From NCBI RefSeq assembly GCF_022549785.1, contig NZ_JAKZGO010000003.1, forward strand, positions 298,439-362,438: a stretch of 64,000 nt of DNA, given 5' to 3'. Of the stretch, positions 8,719-17,986 are shown in pieces; position 1 is the first letter of the stretch, and each line of letters starts with the position of its first letter. This DNA is from Belliella alkalica (GTDB lineage Bacteria; Bacteroidota; Bacteroidia; Cytophagales; Cyclobacteriaceae). The notes below the pieces were generated by a model. The model had not been told where the DNA came from and searched no databases. It was given only the letters and a program-made list of their open reading frames with translations. A program made the translations under genes and the position numbers.

Positions 8719-8724
8719 TCACGG

Positions 8725-8846
8725 GTGATTAAGCAACTTTTTCTGCTTAGAGTTTTTGAACTAGTTTAGAAATGAAGACTATATTGAAAATTGCTTTTAC
8801 TAGTCTTCATTTCAACAAATAAATCCTGCTTCGGCAGGATTTTTTG
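8725..8846 (+). ncRNA. Candidate structured small RNA of about 120 nt
   Basis: Between a good promoter and a strong terminator lie three consecutive stem-loops. The first is AAGCA...TGCTT (8731-8748). The second is a perfect 13-bp stem GAAATGAAGACTA / TAGTCTTCATTTC (8769-8781 with 8801-8813) with a 19-nt loop. The third is the terminator AATCCTGC-TTCG-GCAGGATT (8822-8841) with a tetraloop and a T-run. No open frame of useful length is inside. The next gene starts 57 nt after the T-run, so the element could instead be a leader with attenuator. I do not recognise a known RNA family. Confidence 0.55.
8822..8846 (+). terminator. Intrinsic terminator with TTCG tetraloop
   Basis: An 8-bp perfect GC-containing stem closed by TTCG and followed by TTTTTT. 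It ends the small-RNA candidate and separates it from the downstream gene. Confidence 0.8.
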
Positions 8847-8902
8847 TTTGGTATGGTCTTATTAATTTAGCAAATTGAAGAAATTCTTTAAATTAACTCA
8901 AT

Positions 8903-9946
8903 GTGAATATTTACAAGAATCAAATATTTAAGCTAGTCTTACTGTTCGTGTTTTCCTTGATTGCGCTAAAGCAAGAGGTTTTTGCCCAAAACGATAAAGA
9001 CTCTGTCTATTACGAAAAATTCCCAGACCAATTGACCACTCGGGTCTACACTTCTAGAAAATACACTTCATTTCTTTTAAATGATAGGCGTGGAGATCAA
9101 AAACTTCGCTTTGAACCCAACTCTACTTTAAACTTAGGTGTTGGTGCCACTTATAATGGTCTGACTTTGAACATTGCCTACGGTTTTGGATTTTTGAATC
9201 CAGATAAAGGAACTGGTGATTCTAAGTACTTGGATTTGCAAGCACATGCTTACCCAAAAAACCTTGTAATAGATCTTTTTCTGCAATTTTATAAAGGGTT
9301 TTATGCTGATCTTGATGGTTTATCAAATCAAACTGACCCTTTTTTGATTCTTCCTGAAATGCGTGTCAGAAAGATCGGAACAAATGTACAATATTTGTTT
9401 AATGGTGATAAGCTTTCACTAAGAGCAGCGTTTCTTCAGAGTGAATGGCAGAAGCGTTCTGCGGGAAGTCCACTTGTAGGGTTTGAGGTTTATGGTGGTC
9501 TGGTGGATAACGATAGGCTTATTTTACCCATTGGTTTTTTGCCCTCTGAAAGTAGGAATTTCAGTTCTTCTCGTTATTTCCAATTTGGACCAAATGTAGG
9601 GTACACCCACACTTTTGTTATCCTCAAGCATTTTTTTATAACCGGATCTGCTTCTACCAACCTGAGTTTAGGTCATCAAAGCATTTCATTTGAGAATGAA
9701 ACTGAAAAAAGATGGGCTTTAAATTCCAATTTGTTTTTAAGGGGATTTGTCGGTTACAATTCTAAAAAATGGTCCGTTAATGCAAACTATGTACACAATC
9801 GAGTTAATTTGACGAGAAACAGTGAGTTTGATAACACCTTGATGACTGGTAATTATCGTATTAATTTTGTGTATCGAATACTTCCTGGTCCAGGATTGAA
9901 GCGTTATCTTGATGCTGTGGATTTAAAAAGACTATTGTTGAGATAG
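8903..9946 (+). CDS. DUF4421 family exported protein
   Basis: The frame begins with GTG at 8903; the overlapping ATG at 8901 is out of frame. The 347-residue product has a signal peptide (FKLVLLFVFSLIALKQEVFA) and then the DUF4421 pattern: YYEKFPDQLTTRVYTSRKYT, a run of amphipathic beta strands (NLGVGATYNGLTLNIAYGFGF, LDLQAHAYPKNLVIDLFLQFY) and a basic end. Alternating hydrophobic strands suggest an outer-membrane beta barrel. No function is known for the family. Confidence 0.8.
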   Translation: MNIYKNQIFKLVLLFVFSLIALKQEVFAQNDKDSVYYEKFPDQLTTRVYTSRKYTSFLLNDRRGDQKLRFEPNSTLNLGVGATYNGLTLNIAYGFGFLNPDKGTGDSKYLDLQAHAYPKNLVIDLFLQFYKGFYADLDGLSNQTDPFLILPEMRVRKIGTNVQYLFNGDKLSLRAAFLQSEWQKRSAGSPLVGFEVYGGLVDNDRLILPIGFLPSESRNFSSSRYFQFGPNVGYTHTFVILKHFFITGSASTNLSLGHQSISFENETEKRWALNSNLFLRGFVGYNSKKWSVNANYVHNRVNLTRNSEFDNTLMTGNYRINFVYRILPGPGLKRYLDAVDLKRLLLR

Positions 9947-9969
9947 TGTTTTAGCATTATGAAATTTAT

Positions 9970-10034
9970 ATTGATTTGCCTGTGATTAGGTATAAATATG
10001 TGGCATGCTATCAGCAAGCAAATCAATTTTATTA
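9970..10034 (+). terminator. Hairpin after the DUF4421 gene
   Basis: ATTGATTTGC and GCAAATCAAT (9970-9979 with 10018-10027) form a perfect 10-bp stem with a long loop, followed by a T-rich stretch. Confidence 0.5.
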
Positions 10035-10072
10035 TTTTTACAAACAAGGAAATAATATAAAACCAATTATAT

Positions 10073-11617
10073 ATGTCAGAGAAATATGGAATAAGTGATG
10101 CTCTAAAAGTTTTGGGCATTTCTGCTGAAAACAATGGTACGAGTACTGGTGACAATTGGATAGATACTGGTGAAAGTTTTTTGAGTTCTTTTTCTCCAGC
10201 AGATGGGCAGCTGATAGCCAAAGTCCAATTGACAAATAAGGAAGCTTATGAAAAAGTCATTAAGGAAGCTCAGGGTTCTTTTGAATCTTGGAGAGTGACA
10301 CCAGCTCCTCAGCGAGGTGAGATTGTTAGACAGGTAGGAAATGCATTGAGGGAGGTGAAATCTGAATTAGGGAAATTGGTTTCTTATGAAATGGGTAAAT
10401 CATATCAAGAAGGACTGGGAGAAGTCCAGGAAATGATTGATATCTGTGATTTTGCTGTTGGGTTGTCTAGGCAGCTTTATGGTTTGACCATGCATTCAGA
10501 AAGGCCTGGGCACAGGATGTATGAGCAATGGCATCCAATTGGTGTTGTAGGGATTATATCAGCTTTTAATTTTCCAGTGGCAGTTTGGTCTTGGAATAGT
10601 ATGATAGCTATGGTTTGTGGCAATGTGTGCGTGTGGAAGCCTTCTGAAAAAACACCTTTGTCAGCAGTCGCATGTCAGAAAATTATCGCAAAAGTATTGA
10701 AGGAAAACAATCTCCCTGAAGGGATTTCATCACTGATCGTGGGTGATTATAAAGTAGGGGAGTATTTGTCTCACGACTCTAGAATTCCTTTAGTTTCAGC
10801 CACAGGTTCTACCCGTATGGGTAAGCTAGTAGGTCAAGCCGTTGGAGGAAGGTTAGGTAGGTCATTATTGGAGTTGGGAGGAAATAATGCTATAATAATT
10901 ACCGAGAATGCTGATTTGGAAATAGCAATCAGAGGGGCTCTTTTTGGTGCTGTAGGGACTGCTGGGCAAAGATGTACTACTACTCGTAGGTTGATAATTC
11001 ATGAATCTGTGTATGAAGAAGTGAAATCTAGATTGGTTTCTGCATATGGTAAATTAGTAATAGGAAATCCTTTGGATGAGAAAAATCATGTAGGGCCGCT
11101 CATAGATACAGAAGCTGTCGATATGTACCTTGATGCAATCAAAAAGGTAACTGAAGAAGGAGGGAAGGAATTAGTCTCTGGTGGTGTGTTGACCGGTGAA
11201 GGCTATGAGTCGGGATGCTATGTCAAACCATGCATCATCGAAGCTGAAAACAATTATCTGATGGTACAGCATGAAACCTTTGCGCCAATTCTGTATCTAA
11301 TGAAATACGCATCATTGGAAGATGCAATTGCAATGCAAAACGGAGTTCCGCAAGGATTATCTTCTTCAATTATGACTTTGAATATGCGTGAGGCGGAATT
11401 GTTTCTGTCAGCTGCAGGATCAGATTGTGGAATTGCCAATGTAAATATAGGTACTTCAGGTGCAGAGATTGGTGGGGCTTTTGGAGGTGAAAAAGAAACT
11501 GGTGGAGGAAGAGAGTCAGGTTCTGATTCTTGGAAAGCATATATGCGCCGCCAAACAAATACCATCAACTACAGCAATTCATTGCCATTAGCCCAAGGGA
11601 TAAAGTTTGATATTTGA
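10073..11617 (+). CDS. amaB: Aldehyde dehydrogenase, ALDH7 type (alpha-aminoadipic semialdehyde / piperideine-6-carboxylate dehydrogenase)
   Basis: The 514-residue protein has the ALDH fold: FNFPVAVWSWNSMIAMVCGN (oxyanion and NAD pocket), KPSEKTPL, the NAD loop SATGSTRMG, the general base in LLELGGNNAIII and the nucleophile in GTAGQRCTTTRR. The sequence phrases GQRCTTTRR and SLLELGGNNA are typical of the ALDH7 branch, which oxidises alpha-aminoadipate semialdehyde in lysine breakdown. No other lysine-catabolism gene is adjacent, so the substrate assignment rests on family resemblance. Confidence 0.8.
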   Translation: MSEKYGISDALKVLGISAENNGTSTGDNWIDTGESFLSSFSPADGQLIAKVQLTNKEAYEKVIKEAQGSFESWRVTPAPQRGEIVRQVGNALREVKSELGKLVSYEMGKSYQEGLGEVQEMIDICDFAVGLSRQLYGLTMHSERPGHRMYEQWHPIGVVGIISAFNFPVAVWSWNSMIAMVCGNVCVWKPSEKTPLSAVACQKIIAKVLKENNLPEGISSLIVGDYKVGEYLSHDSRIPLVSATGSTRMGKLVGQAVGGRLGRSLLELGGNNAIIITENADLEIAIRGALFGAVGTAGQRCTTTRRLIIHESVYEEVKSRLVSAYGKLVIGNPLDEKNHVGPLIDTEAVDMYLDAIKKVTEEGGKELVSGGVLTGEGYESGCYVKPCIIEAENNYLMVQHETFAPILYLMKYASLEDAIAMQNGVPQGLSSSIMTLNMREAELFLSAAGSDCGIANVNIGTSGAEIGGAFGGEKETGGGRESGSDSWKAYMRRQTNTINYSNSLPLAQGIKFDI

Positions 11618-11626
11618 TTAGAGATG

Positions 11627-11665
11627 ATTTCACCTATTAGAATTTCCTAATAGGTGAAATTTTTG
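11627..11665 (+). terminator. Terminator after the aldehyde dehydrogenase gene
   Basis: ATTTCACCTATTAG pairs perfectly with CTAATAGGTGAAAT (11627-11640 with 11647-11660), giving a 14-bp stem with a 6-nt loop followed by TTTTT. Confidence 0.9.
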
Positions 11666-11734
11666 GGTCTGAAAGAATTTTTGGTTCATTATCAGAAAGT
11701 TACTTGTTGAGGTGATAAAATATTTAATTTTATG

Positions 11735-11765
11735 TTTGTATGGATAAAATTTAAATTTACCTTTG
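11735..11765 (+). promoter_or_regulatory. Promoter of the tRNA-Val pair
   Basis: TTTG (11735-11738) and TACCTTTG (11758-11765) are separated by exactly 19 nt, the Bacteroidota primary-sigma consensus. Transcription would start about 14 nt before the first tRNA. Confidence 0.85.
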
Positions 11766-11785
11766 CATTCCATTCAGAAAGCAAT

Positions 11786-11860
11786 GGGAGTTTAGCTCAG
11801 TTGGTTCAGAGCATCTGCCTTACAAGCAGAGGGTCGGGGGTTCGAATCCCTCAACTCCCA
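11786..11860 (+). tRNA. tRNA-Val (TAC), copy 1
   Basis: Seventy-five nucleotides fold as a complete cloverleaf. The acceptor GGGAGTT pairs with AACTCCC. The anticodon loop CTTACAA has TAC at 11821-11823. The T-arm is GGGGGTTCGAATCCC-like. The discriminator is A. CCA is not encoded. Confidence 0.95.
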
Positions 11861-11884
11861 CATATTTTATATTTATTGTCCTTC

Positions 11885-11959
11885 GGGAGTTTAGCTCAGT
11901 TGGTTCAGAGCATCTGCCTTACAAGCAGAGGGTCGGGGGTTCGAATCCCTCAACTCCCA
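11885..11959 (+). tRNA. tRNA-Val (TAC), copy 2
   Basis: This gene is identical in sequence to the first copy and follows it after 24 bp, so both are probably cut from one transcript that starts at the promoter ahead of copy 1. A terminator follows directly. Confidence 0.95.
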
Positions 11960-11963
11960 CATA

Positions 11964-11988
11964 AAGCCTCAGAGAGAGGCTTTTTTTA
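11964..11988 (+). terminator. Terminator of the tRNA-Val transcript
   Basis: AAGCCTC and GAGGCTT form a perfect stem with a 5-nt loop followed by a run of seven T's. Confidence 0.85.
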
Positions 11989-12121
11989 TTTATGACTTGT
12001 AATATTTATATATTGCATTTTGAATCACAACATTTTTTTTTCTTTTGAGTACATAATTCTGATATAATTTGGTTGTCTGCAATGACATCAGAACGCGAAT
12101 AATTAGAACAAATATATTTTC

Positions 12122-13216
12122 ATGATTAGGGATTGTATCTCAAGGGTAATTATTCTTGGTGTCGTTTTTTTTGTCACAAATCAAGCCAAGGGTCAAAGTT
12201 ATTTCCAAATGAACAAGTCATTGGGGAGTACAATTATTCATAATTCAGAAGTGAGCCCTGTGAAAGGTTATCCAAGGTTTGTTAAGCTTGATTATTTTTC
12301 AAGACTCAATGCAAAAGAATATCATGATCATATGAATAACCCTATAGCTGGTGTGAGCTTTACCTATTTAGATCATGATAATGCCTTGGTAGGGAGATCT
12401 TACGCATTAAGTGGATTTCTCCAGCCGATTATTAAAGCTTGGGGAAAAAGTGAAGTTTCATACAAAGTGTCTCTTGGCTTAGCCTATGTAGAAAACCCAT
12501 TTGATCCTGTGAAAAACGATCTCCAAAAAGCAATTGGTTCTAATGTGAATTATTTTGTTGAAGCTCAATTGGTGTACAATTATTCACTTACGGACAAATT
12601 GGGGTTGAATGCACATGCTGGACTTACTCACATCAGTAATGCTGCGCGTAGACTGCCTAATTCCGGCCTTAACATTGTTTTTGCTGGTTTTGGAGTCAAT
12701 TATCAAATTGCTGAGGAGAATCCAAAGGCTTTTGAAAAAGTTAACCAAAAGACGCTTGATTATAAATTGGAAAGGATAAATCATGCGATATATATCAGAT
12801 CGGGTGTGAAAAGTATTAGAGCTTTAGATTTTGCTGTTTTTCCTGCATATGGCATCAATTATACCTCATCATATAGATATTCACCTATTGGGTCTTGGAC
12901 GGCTGGATTGGATTTAGATTACAATGTGGGTTATATTAGAGAAAGACAGGCGAGGGTAGATGAATATGGCCAATCAGGGTCATTCGATCGATGGAGAACA
13001 GGTTTTGCAGTTGGTCATGATTTACATATGAATAAACTTGTTTTTGTGACCCAATTTGCAACTTATCTAAAAAGACCTGATGAAACACATAAACTTTTTT
13101 ATCAAAGATACGGCTTGAAGTATCATTTGTCATCAAACTGGCAAGTAGCCGCCACATTGAAAGCCCATGGAGGAAGGGCAGATTATATGGAGTGGACTCT
13201 TGGGTATGTGTTTTGA
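12122..13216 (+). CDS. Lipid A 3-O-deacylase-like outer-membrane protein (PagL family)
   Basis: The 364-residue protein has a signal peptide ending near residue 24. Its central region carries the PagL active-site pattern GLTHISNAARRLPNSGLNI, with His170 and Ser172 as the likely catalytic His-Ser pair and the adjacent Asn. Surrounding segments are alternating-hydrophobic beta strands as in the eight-stranded PagL barrel. PagL removes the 3-linked acyl chain of lipid A in the outer membrane. The protein is roughly twice as long as Proteobacterial PagL, and the C-terminal 150 residues (more beta strands) are an extension typical of Bacteroidota homologues. Confidence 0.75.
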   Translation: MIRDCISRVIILGVVFFVTNQAKGQSYFQMNKSLGSTIIHNSEVSPVKGYPRFVKLDYFSRLNAKEYHDHMNNPIAGVSFTYLDHDNALVGRSYALSGFLQPIIKAWGKSEVSYKVSLGLAYVENPFDPVKNDLQKAIGSNVNYFVEAQLVYNYSLTDKLGLNAHAGLTHISNAARRLPNSGLNIVFAGFGVNYQIAEENPKAFEKVNQKTLDYKLERINHAIYIRSGVKSIRALDFAVFPAYGINYTSSYRYSPIGSWTAGLDLDYNVGYIRERQARVDEYGQSGSFDRWRTGFAVGHDLHMNKLVFVTQFATYLKRPDETHKLFYQRYGLKYHLSSNWQVAATLKAHGGRADYMEWTLGYVF

Positions 13217-13393
13217 TAAAATTTTATGTGTATACGGAATGATGTCAGTGACAAAACAAATCAATCATTTTTGCTTCTATTCGATATTAATTGATACAAG
13301 ATATTTGTGGATATTGATTCAATGCAACCAAAAATGTTAGAAATTTAGCTTACAGGCATTGAAGCATATATCTTTTTTTAAAAAAAAAACTTT

Positions 13394-13546
13394 ATATGTA
13401 TATCCGTTTTTATAACAGTAGAATCTAAATAATTGAATTAACCTGTGATTTCGAACCAATATCAATAAATATCCAATATCTATTAGTATCAGTTTGCCAA
13501 AAAACAACCGTCTAATTGATTAGTGGCATGATTGCGGATAATCATA
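13394..13546 (+). repeat. 153-bp repeat, copy A (inverted relative to copy B)
   Basis: The segment is nearly identical to the reverse complement of 18512-18664; reading base by base I find about four differences over 153 positions. Internally it has a short tandem (CCAATATCAATAAATAT then CCAATATCTATTAGTAT). It contains no open frame. The outer end GCGGATAATCA recurs, in the same orientation relative to the neighbouring element, at the edge of another intergenic repeat at 17926-17937. Confidence 0.9.
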
Positions 13547-13651
13547 AACTTTCATGCATGTAAAATCAAAAAAATGTCAAATTGATTTCAGCAATGTTTT
13601 TCATTAGGAAGGAATAAATGATGTCTTTTTGAATCTTCAGCTCTAATGAAC

Positions 13652-13708
13652 AACCCCGGATTTTTTATCTGATTTTCTATGTAGAATCCTAATAAAAAAT
13701 CCAGGGTT
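13652..13708 (-). terminator. Hairpin behind the TonB receptor gene
   Basis: Arms 13652-13668 and 13692-13708 pair over 16 of 17 positions with a 23-nt loop, starting 6 nt after the receptor stop codon. Both arms contain a T/A run, so it can act as a terminator on the minus strand. Confidence 0.55.
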
Positions 13709-13713
13709 AGTTC

Positions 13714-15570
13714 TTATTGAAAGAGGTTTAAACTAATTCCAGCCCTAAACCATCTTCTAGGCATTTGGACAAAGCCAGCTTCTATATAATCAGTATTCGT
13801 GACATTGGAAGCCTCAGCAAAAATGCCAAAAGTCTTCAGCCTATTGTAATCCATTCTAATATCCATTAGGAAATATGGATCTAATGCCATTCTTTCAATA
13901 TATCTAGCCTTGATGTTCAATTCTAAATTTGTAAAAAACTCAGTTCTTACACCGGCAATAGCCTGATGTCGCATTGCGTTCAGGGTGTTTCTTGATTCTG
14001 CCCCTGGTAATTGTTTCAAGTCAGCATCGATGTAATTGTAACTCAATGAAATTTCAGAAAGTTTAAAGTTCTTACTTCCAAGCTTTAGCGCTTGCTGCAT
14101 TCCTATTTCGATCCCTTGGAAAGTTACTTCAGAGATATTTCTTGGTGTCCAGCGGTTAGGGTTTGGTACAATTTCGCTTGGCTCTCTATTCCAGTCAATA
14201 AGGTTTTTTGTGTGTCTGTTGAAATAGACTATTTCAAGTCTTAAGCCTTTGTTTCCATATTTGTAACCGAACTCAAAACTTTGGGCTTCTTCTGGTGTCA
14301 AGTCTGGATTTGACAAATTACTTGGATCTTGGTAATAAAGTTCTGTGAAGGATGGGATTCTATAACTTGCCCCATAGTTTGTATAAAGTCTTGAGCTATT
14401 ATTGATTTGATACCCCAATTCTGCACCAGGGAAATGCTTCCAGCCATATTCATCGTAAAAATTGGAATATACTCCGGCCCTGAAATCAAAGTTTTCCCAA
14501 AACTCAATCCGATGCTCCGCAAAAACTCCAAGAAAAGCCCTATCTCTATCTCCCAAATTATTACTTTCTATTTTCTCTTGCCTTCCTTCGACTCCAAAGC
14601 CTGTAGTACCTAGTTTGGATTGATATCTTCCATTCAGCTCCAAGGCAAAAACATCTGAGACATGGTTGTTGGTGAAAAATTCAGGTTCATTTCTCCTTAA
14701 CCTAAATTCATCCGAATTTCTTCTCCAATATGCCCTAGTCTGTAAGTAAAGGTTTTCATGGCTATAAGTATGGCTAAGTGAAGCAATAAAAGTCTGAATA
14801 CTTTCCCATTGATCCGGAAAGCTGTTGGTGTAGAATCCATTTGCACCAAATGACCTGTCGGTATACCCAACCATAGTTCGAATCTCATTTTTTTCATTCA
14901 AATCCATCCCACCTTCATAGAAAACATTACTTACTTTATAATCAGAGTTGTACCAATGACCATTTGAGGCATCGTGTGAAACAGATAATGATTGTTTGTA
15001 AGTGCCAAAAGGCAAAGTGACTGGCAAGGCGGAAACTACGCTGACCCCCTTCATTCCAAAATCACCTCCATAAGCTTGAATGTTCAGTCCTTTGGTTTCG
15101 GGTAGCATCGTGACCACATTAACAGCACCAGCATAAGCATTTTGTCCATAAATTCTGGAGGCTGGGCCTTTCATTACCTCCACACGTTGTATTGCTTGAA
15201 GCGGAATTGGGATATTCATGATATGATGCCCTGTTTGCGGATCAGTCATTTTTATTCCATTTATGAGCATCAAGGTTTGTTCAAAACCTCCACCTCTGAT
15301 TCCAATATCACCTTGTACACCAGAAACACCCCTCTGCCTTACATCTACTCCTGGAGTAAATGAAAGAACTTCTTGCAAGCTTCTGGCAGGTGTAGTCTCT
15401 ATGTCTTTTCTACTGACGATTGAAATGTTTCTTGATACCTTGTTGAATGGAATTTCAATCCTGTTTTCTTGAATTACAACTTCTCCAAGATCAACGGTGG
15501 TACTGTCTTGAATAGCTTTAACACCGTAAGAATGAAGGATTAAAGCAGGAATAAGTAATATTTTTTTCAT
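13714..15570 (-). CDS. TonB-dependent outer-membrane receptor (BtuB-like)
   Basis: The 618-residue receptor has a signal peptide, a TonB-box/plug region (VVIQENRIEIPFNKVSRNIS, then SLQEVLSFTPGVDVRQRG, IGIRGGGFEQTLMLINGIKM and VEVMKGPASRIYGQNAYAGAVNVVT) and a 22-strand barrel ending in an aromatic residue pattern (WFRAGISLNLFQ). The size without carboxypeptidase-like extension resembles BtuB and small-siderophore receptors, not SusC. No cobalamin riboswitch is visible in the short upstream region, so the ligand stays open. An inverted repeat TAAATGCAAA / TTTGCATTT (about 15616-15638) lies upstream and could be an operator. Confidence 0.85.
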   Translation of the reverse strand: MKKILLIPALILHSYGVKAIQDSTTVDLGEVVIQENRIEIPFNKVSRNISIVSRKDIETTPARSLQEVLSFTPGVDVRQRGVSGVQGDIGIRGGGFEQTLMLINGIKMTDPQTGHHIMNIPIPLQAIQRVEVMKGPASRIYGQNAYAGAVNVVTMLPETKGLNIQAYGGDFGMKGVSVVSALPVTLPFGTYKQSLSVSHDASNGHWYNSDYKVSNVFYEGGMDLNEKNEIRTMVGYTDRSFGANGFYTNSFPDQWESIQTFIASLSHTYSHENLYLQTRAYWRRNSDEFRLRRNEPEFFTNNHVSDVFALELNGRYQSKLGTTGFGVEGRQEKIESNNLGDRDRAFLGVFAEHRIEFWENFDFRAGVYSNFYDEYGWKHFPGAELGYQINNSSRLYTNYGASYRIPSFTELYYQDPSNLSNPDLTPEEAQSFEFGYKYGNKGLRLEIVYFNRHTKNLIDWNREPSEIVPNPNRWTPRNISEVTFQGIEIGMQQALKLGSKNFKLSEISLSYNYIDADLKQLPGAESRNTLNAMRHQAIAGVRTEFFTNLELNIKARYIERMALDPYFLMDIRMDYNRLKTFGIFAEASNVTNTDYIEAGFVQMPRRWFRAGISLNLFQ

Positions 15571-15615
15571 AAAATAGATTTAAAATCTCGGGGCAAATTA
15601 CCTTCTAAATAATTC

Positions 15616-15638
15616 TAAATGCAAATGTTTTGCATTTT
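15616..15638. promoter_or_regulatory. Palindrome between divergent TonB receptor and M1 peptidase genes
   Basis: AAATGCAAA and TTTTGCATTT flank a 2-nt centre in the divergent intergenic region. Its position 46 bp upstream of the receptor start is suitable for a repressor. A TAAATTTG -7-like box for the peptidase lies at 15672-15679. The binding protein is unknown. Confidence 0.35.
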
Positions 15639-15740
15639 AGAAGTAATTTCTAGCCTACATACCTTACTCTGTAAATTTGGTTTTTTGTTATCTTTTGTTT
15701 CTGTATTTTAGCCAAATCATTTAAAATTATATTTCATAGT

Positions 15741-17699
15741 ATGACACATATTGTAAAAAGGGTATTCCTTTTACTTCTAGTTTTGACAGGGGTTACTAAC
15801 CTTGAGGCTCAGCAAGTAAAAGACAATAAAGATGCTGCTTTTACCGAGTTTGGTTACAGACAAGGGACAGCTTACAGGTCTGCCACGGGCAAGCCAGGAC
15901 CAAATTATTGGCAAAATAAATCTGATTATGTCATTAACGTTGAGTTGGATGAAGAGAATCATTCAGTAAAAGGTTCTTGGACGATTACTTACACAAACAA
16001 CAGCCCAGAAGTTTTAGATTTCATTTGGCTTTTTTTAGAGCAAAATAGATTTACAGAAGAGTCAAGAGGGACATTGACCACGCCAGTTCAGGGGAATCGA
16101 TACAGTGGAGATGTCGATGGTGGATATACTATCGATAATGTGAAGGCTAGCTTATCAGGAAGAAACAAAGCTGTCAGTAATGAGTATTTGATTTCAGATA
16201 CCAGAATGCAAGTTGTTTTTGCGGAACCTATTCCTGCAAATGGTGGAGTAGGTACCGTTTCTATGGATTTTGAATATAAGATACCTGTCAAAGGAATGGA
16301 TAGAATGGGGAGATTGGATGTGAAAGATGGGACAATCTATGCTATGGCTCAGTGGTACCCAAGAGTTGCGGTGCTTGATGATGTGACTGGTTGGAATACA
16401 GACCCTTACTTAGGGGCTGGGGAGTTTTATTTGGGATATGGAGACTTTGATTATAAAGTAACTGTCCCTTTTGATCATATCGTAGTAGGATCGGGCGAGC
16501 TTCAGAATCCAAGTCAAGTCCTGACAAGGGAGCAACAAAATAGAATGAAAAATGCAGCTGAGAGTGATCAAAGAGTATACATCATCAATCCGGATGAAGT
16601 GGGTGACCATGCCAATATCAGACCGAGACAGGATGGAAAGCTTACTTGGCACTTTAAAATGAACAACAGTAGAGATGTTGCTTTTGCATCATCAAAAGCA
16701 TTTATTTGGGATGCAGTAGGAGCGAATCTTCCAAGTGGGAAAAGGATAATTGCCCAATCTGTGTACCCAAAGGAAAGTGATGGTGAAGATGCTTGGGGAA
16801 GATCTACTGAGTACAGCAAAGCGTCGATTGAGCATTACTCTGAAATGTGGTATGAATACCCATATCCAGTGGCGGTAAATGTTGCTGCGGACATCGGAGG
16901 AATGGAATATCCTGGATTGAATTTCTGTAGCTACAAGTCAAAAGGGGAGTCGCTATGGGGTGTTACTGATCATGAATTTGGTCATAATTGGTTCCCGATG
17001 ATTGTTGGTACCAATGAAAGAAGACATGCATGGATGGATGAAGGTTTCAATACTTTTATCAATTACTACAGCTACTTGGCTTTCAATAATGGTGAGTACA
17101 CCAACGATCTTATTCAGACCAGAAAATATTTGGGTTGGTTGACCAATGATAACAGAGAGCCAATAGCAACTCATGCAGATAGAACTCAAAGCAATAACTT
17201 GGGTATGGTAGCTTATATGAAGCCTGCATTGGGGCTGATTATGCTTAGAGAATACATTTTGGGTCATGAAAGGTTTGATAAAGCATTTCGTTCTTACATC
17301 AAAACTTGGGCTTATAAGCATCCACAGCCTACCGATTTCTTCAATCACGTAGAAAATGTGTCAGGGGAAAATTTGGACTGGTTCTGGAAAGGTTGGTTTT
17401 ATAGCAATGCAAACATTGACTTGTCTGTGGACGGTGTCTATCCTTATGGGGCCAATTATATTGTAGTTTTTTCAAACAAGGGAGATATGCCAATGCCTGT
17501 CAATTTTGAAGTGACTTATGAGGATGGAGAAAAGGAAAGAAGGTCATTGCCTGTCGAAGTTTGGTTCAAAGGAAATACTTGGCAGCACTTATTGAAGGTG
17601 GACAAAAAAGTAGTTAAAGTCGAGATCGATCCTGATAAAATCATCACAGATGTGAACGCAGGAAATGATGTATGGCCTTCCGCACTTTACGAAAAGTAA
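15741..17699 (+). CDS. M1 family zinc metallopeptidase, exported
   Basis: The 652-residue protein has a signal peptide ([19 protein letters not shown]). The catalytic motif HEFGHNW has zinc ligands His411 and His415 and the base Glu412; the third ligand is Glu434 in the conserved DEGFNTF segment. The substrate-amine motif appears as [10 protein letters not shown] instead of the aminopeptidase GAMEN, as in many Bacteroidota M1 proteins. The N-terminal 370 residues form the beta-sandwich that covers the active site. It probably trims peptides in the periplasm or at the cell surface. It is divergent from the TonB receptor. Confidence 0.9.
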   Translation: MTHIVKRVFLLLLVLTGVTNLEAQQVKDNKDAAFTEFGYRQGTAYRSATGKPGPNYWQNKSDYVINVELDEENHSVKGSWTITYTNNSPEVLDFIWLFLEQNRFTEESRGTLTTPVQGNRYSGDVDGGYTIDNVKASLSGRNKAVSNEYLISDTRMQVVFAEPIPANGGVGTVSMDFEYKIPVKGMDRMGRLDVKDGTIYAMAQWYPRVAVLDDVTGWNTDPYLGAGEFYLGYGDFDYKVTVPFDHIVVGSGELQNPSQVLTREQQNRMKNAAESDQRVYIINPDEVGDHANIRPRQDGKLTWHFKMNNSRDVAFASSKAFIWDAVGANLPSGKRIIAQSVYPKESDGEDAWGRSTEYSKASIEHYSEMWYEYPYPVAVNVAADIGGMEYPGLNFCSYKSKGESLWGVTDHEFGHNWFPMIVGTNERRHAWMDEGFNTFINYYSYLAFNNGEYTNDLIQTRKYLGWLTNDNREPIATHADRTQSNNLGMVAYMKPALGLIMLREYILGHERFDKAFRSYIKTWAYKHPQPTDFFNHVENVSGENLDWFWKGWFYSNANIDLSVDGVYPYGANYIVVFSNKGDMPMPVNFEVTYEDGEKERRSLPVEVWFKGNTWQHLLKVDKKVVKVEIDPDKIITDVNAGNDVWPSALYEK

Positions 17700-17744
17700 T
17701 TAGGGGGCAATTAGAATTTTTCAGCAAACAGCTCTTCTTGAAAG

Positions 17745-17806
17745 AGTACTAAATAAAAAAAGTGAAAGGTTGAGTCCTTTCACTTTTTTTATTTAGTACT
17801 TTATGT
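17745..17806. terminator. Very long bidirectional terminator
   Basis: A perfect 25-bp stem (17745-17769 with 17776-17800) closed by a 6-nt loop, with an internal run of seven A's in the left arm and seven T's in the right, so it works in either direction. It lies 46 bp after the M1 stop codon. Confidence 0.85.
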
Positions 17807-17848
17807 ATCCGCTTTCTTACCAGAAGCCAACCTTTGATATGTTTTAAG

Positions 17849-17937
17849 TCAACTGATTCAAAAGTAACTATTCTACTTATAACTCTTGTGCGCTTCGCCT
17901 ATGCACACAGGCGCGACACAAGCAGCGATTATCCGCA
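17849..17937. repeat. Dispersed intergenic repeat, copy 2 (about 90 bp)
   Basis: The segment aligns with 7228-7317. This copy is better preserved as a hairpin: CTTGTG and CACAAG form outer arms and CGCC/GGCG inner arms around TATGCACACA. It ends in CGATTATCCGCA, also present at the ends of the 153-bp repeats. Confidence 0.6.
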
Positions 17938-17986
17938 TTATTTAATTGACAAATTCGACTACTTGTCCCATTACTGATAATCATAT

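Larger units (their letters stand above)
13217..13713. other. Intergenic region between pagL-like and TonB receptor genes
   Basis: The region holds one copy of the 153-bp inverted repeat (13394-13546) and a hairpin at the 3' end of the receptor gene. The rest is AT-rich, with an A-run near 13380, and shows no coding potential. Confidence 0.6.

Noticed and set aside
11732..11995. 87-residue open frame with a duplicated phrase
   Set aside because: It is the two tRNA-Val genes read as protein; the repeated peptide is the tRNA sequence.
15571..15740. Cobalamin riboswitch upstream of the BtuB-like receptor
   Set aside because: The gap is only 170 bp and lacks the conserved B12-box elements; only a short palindrome is present.
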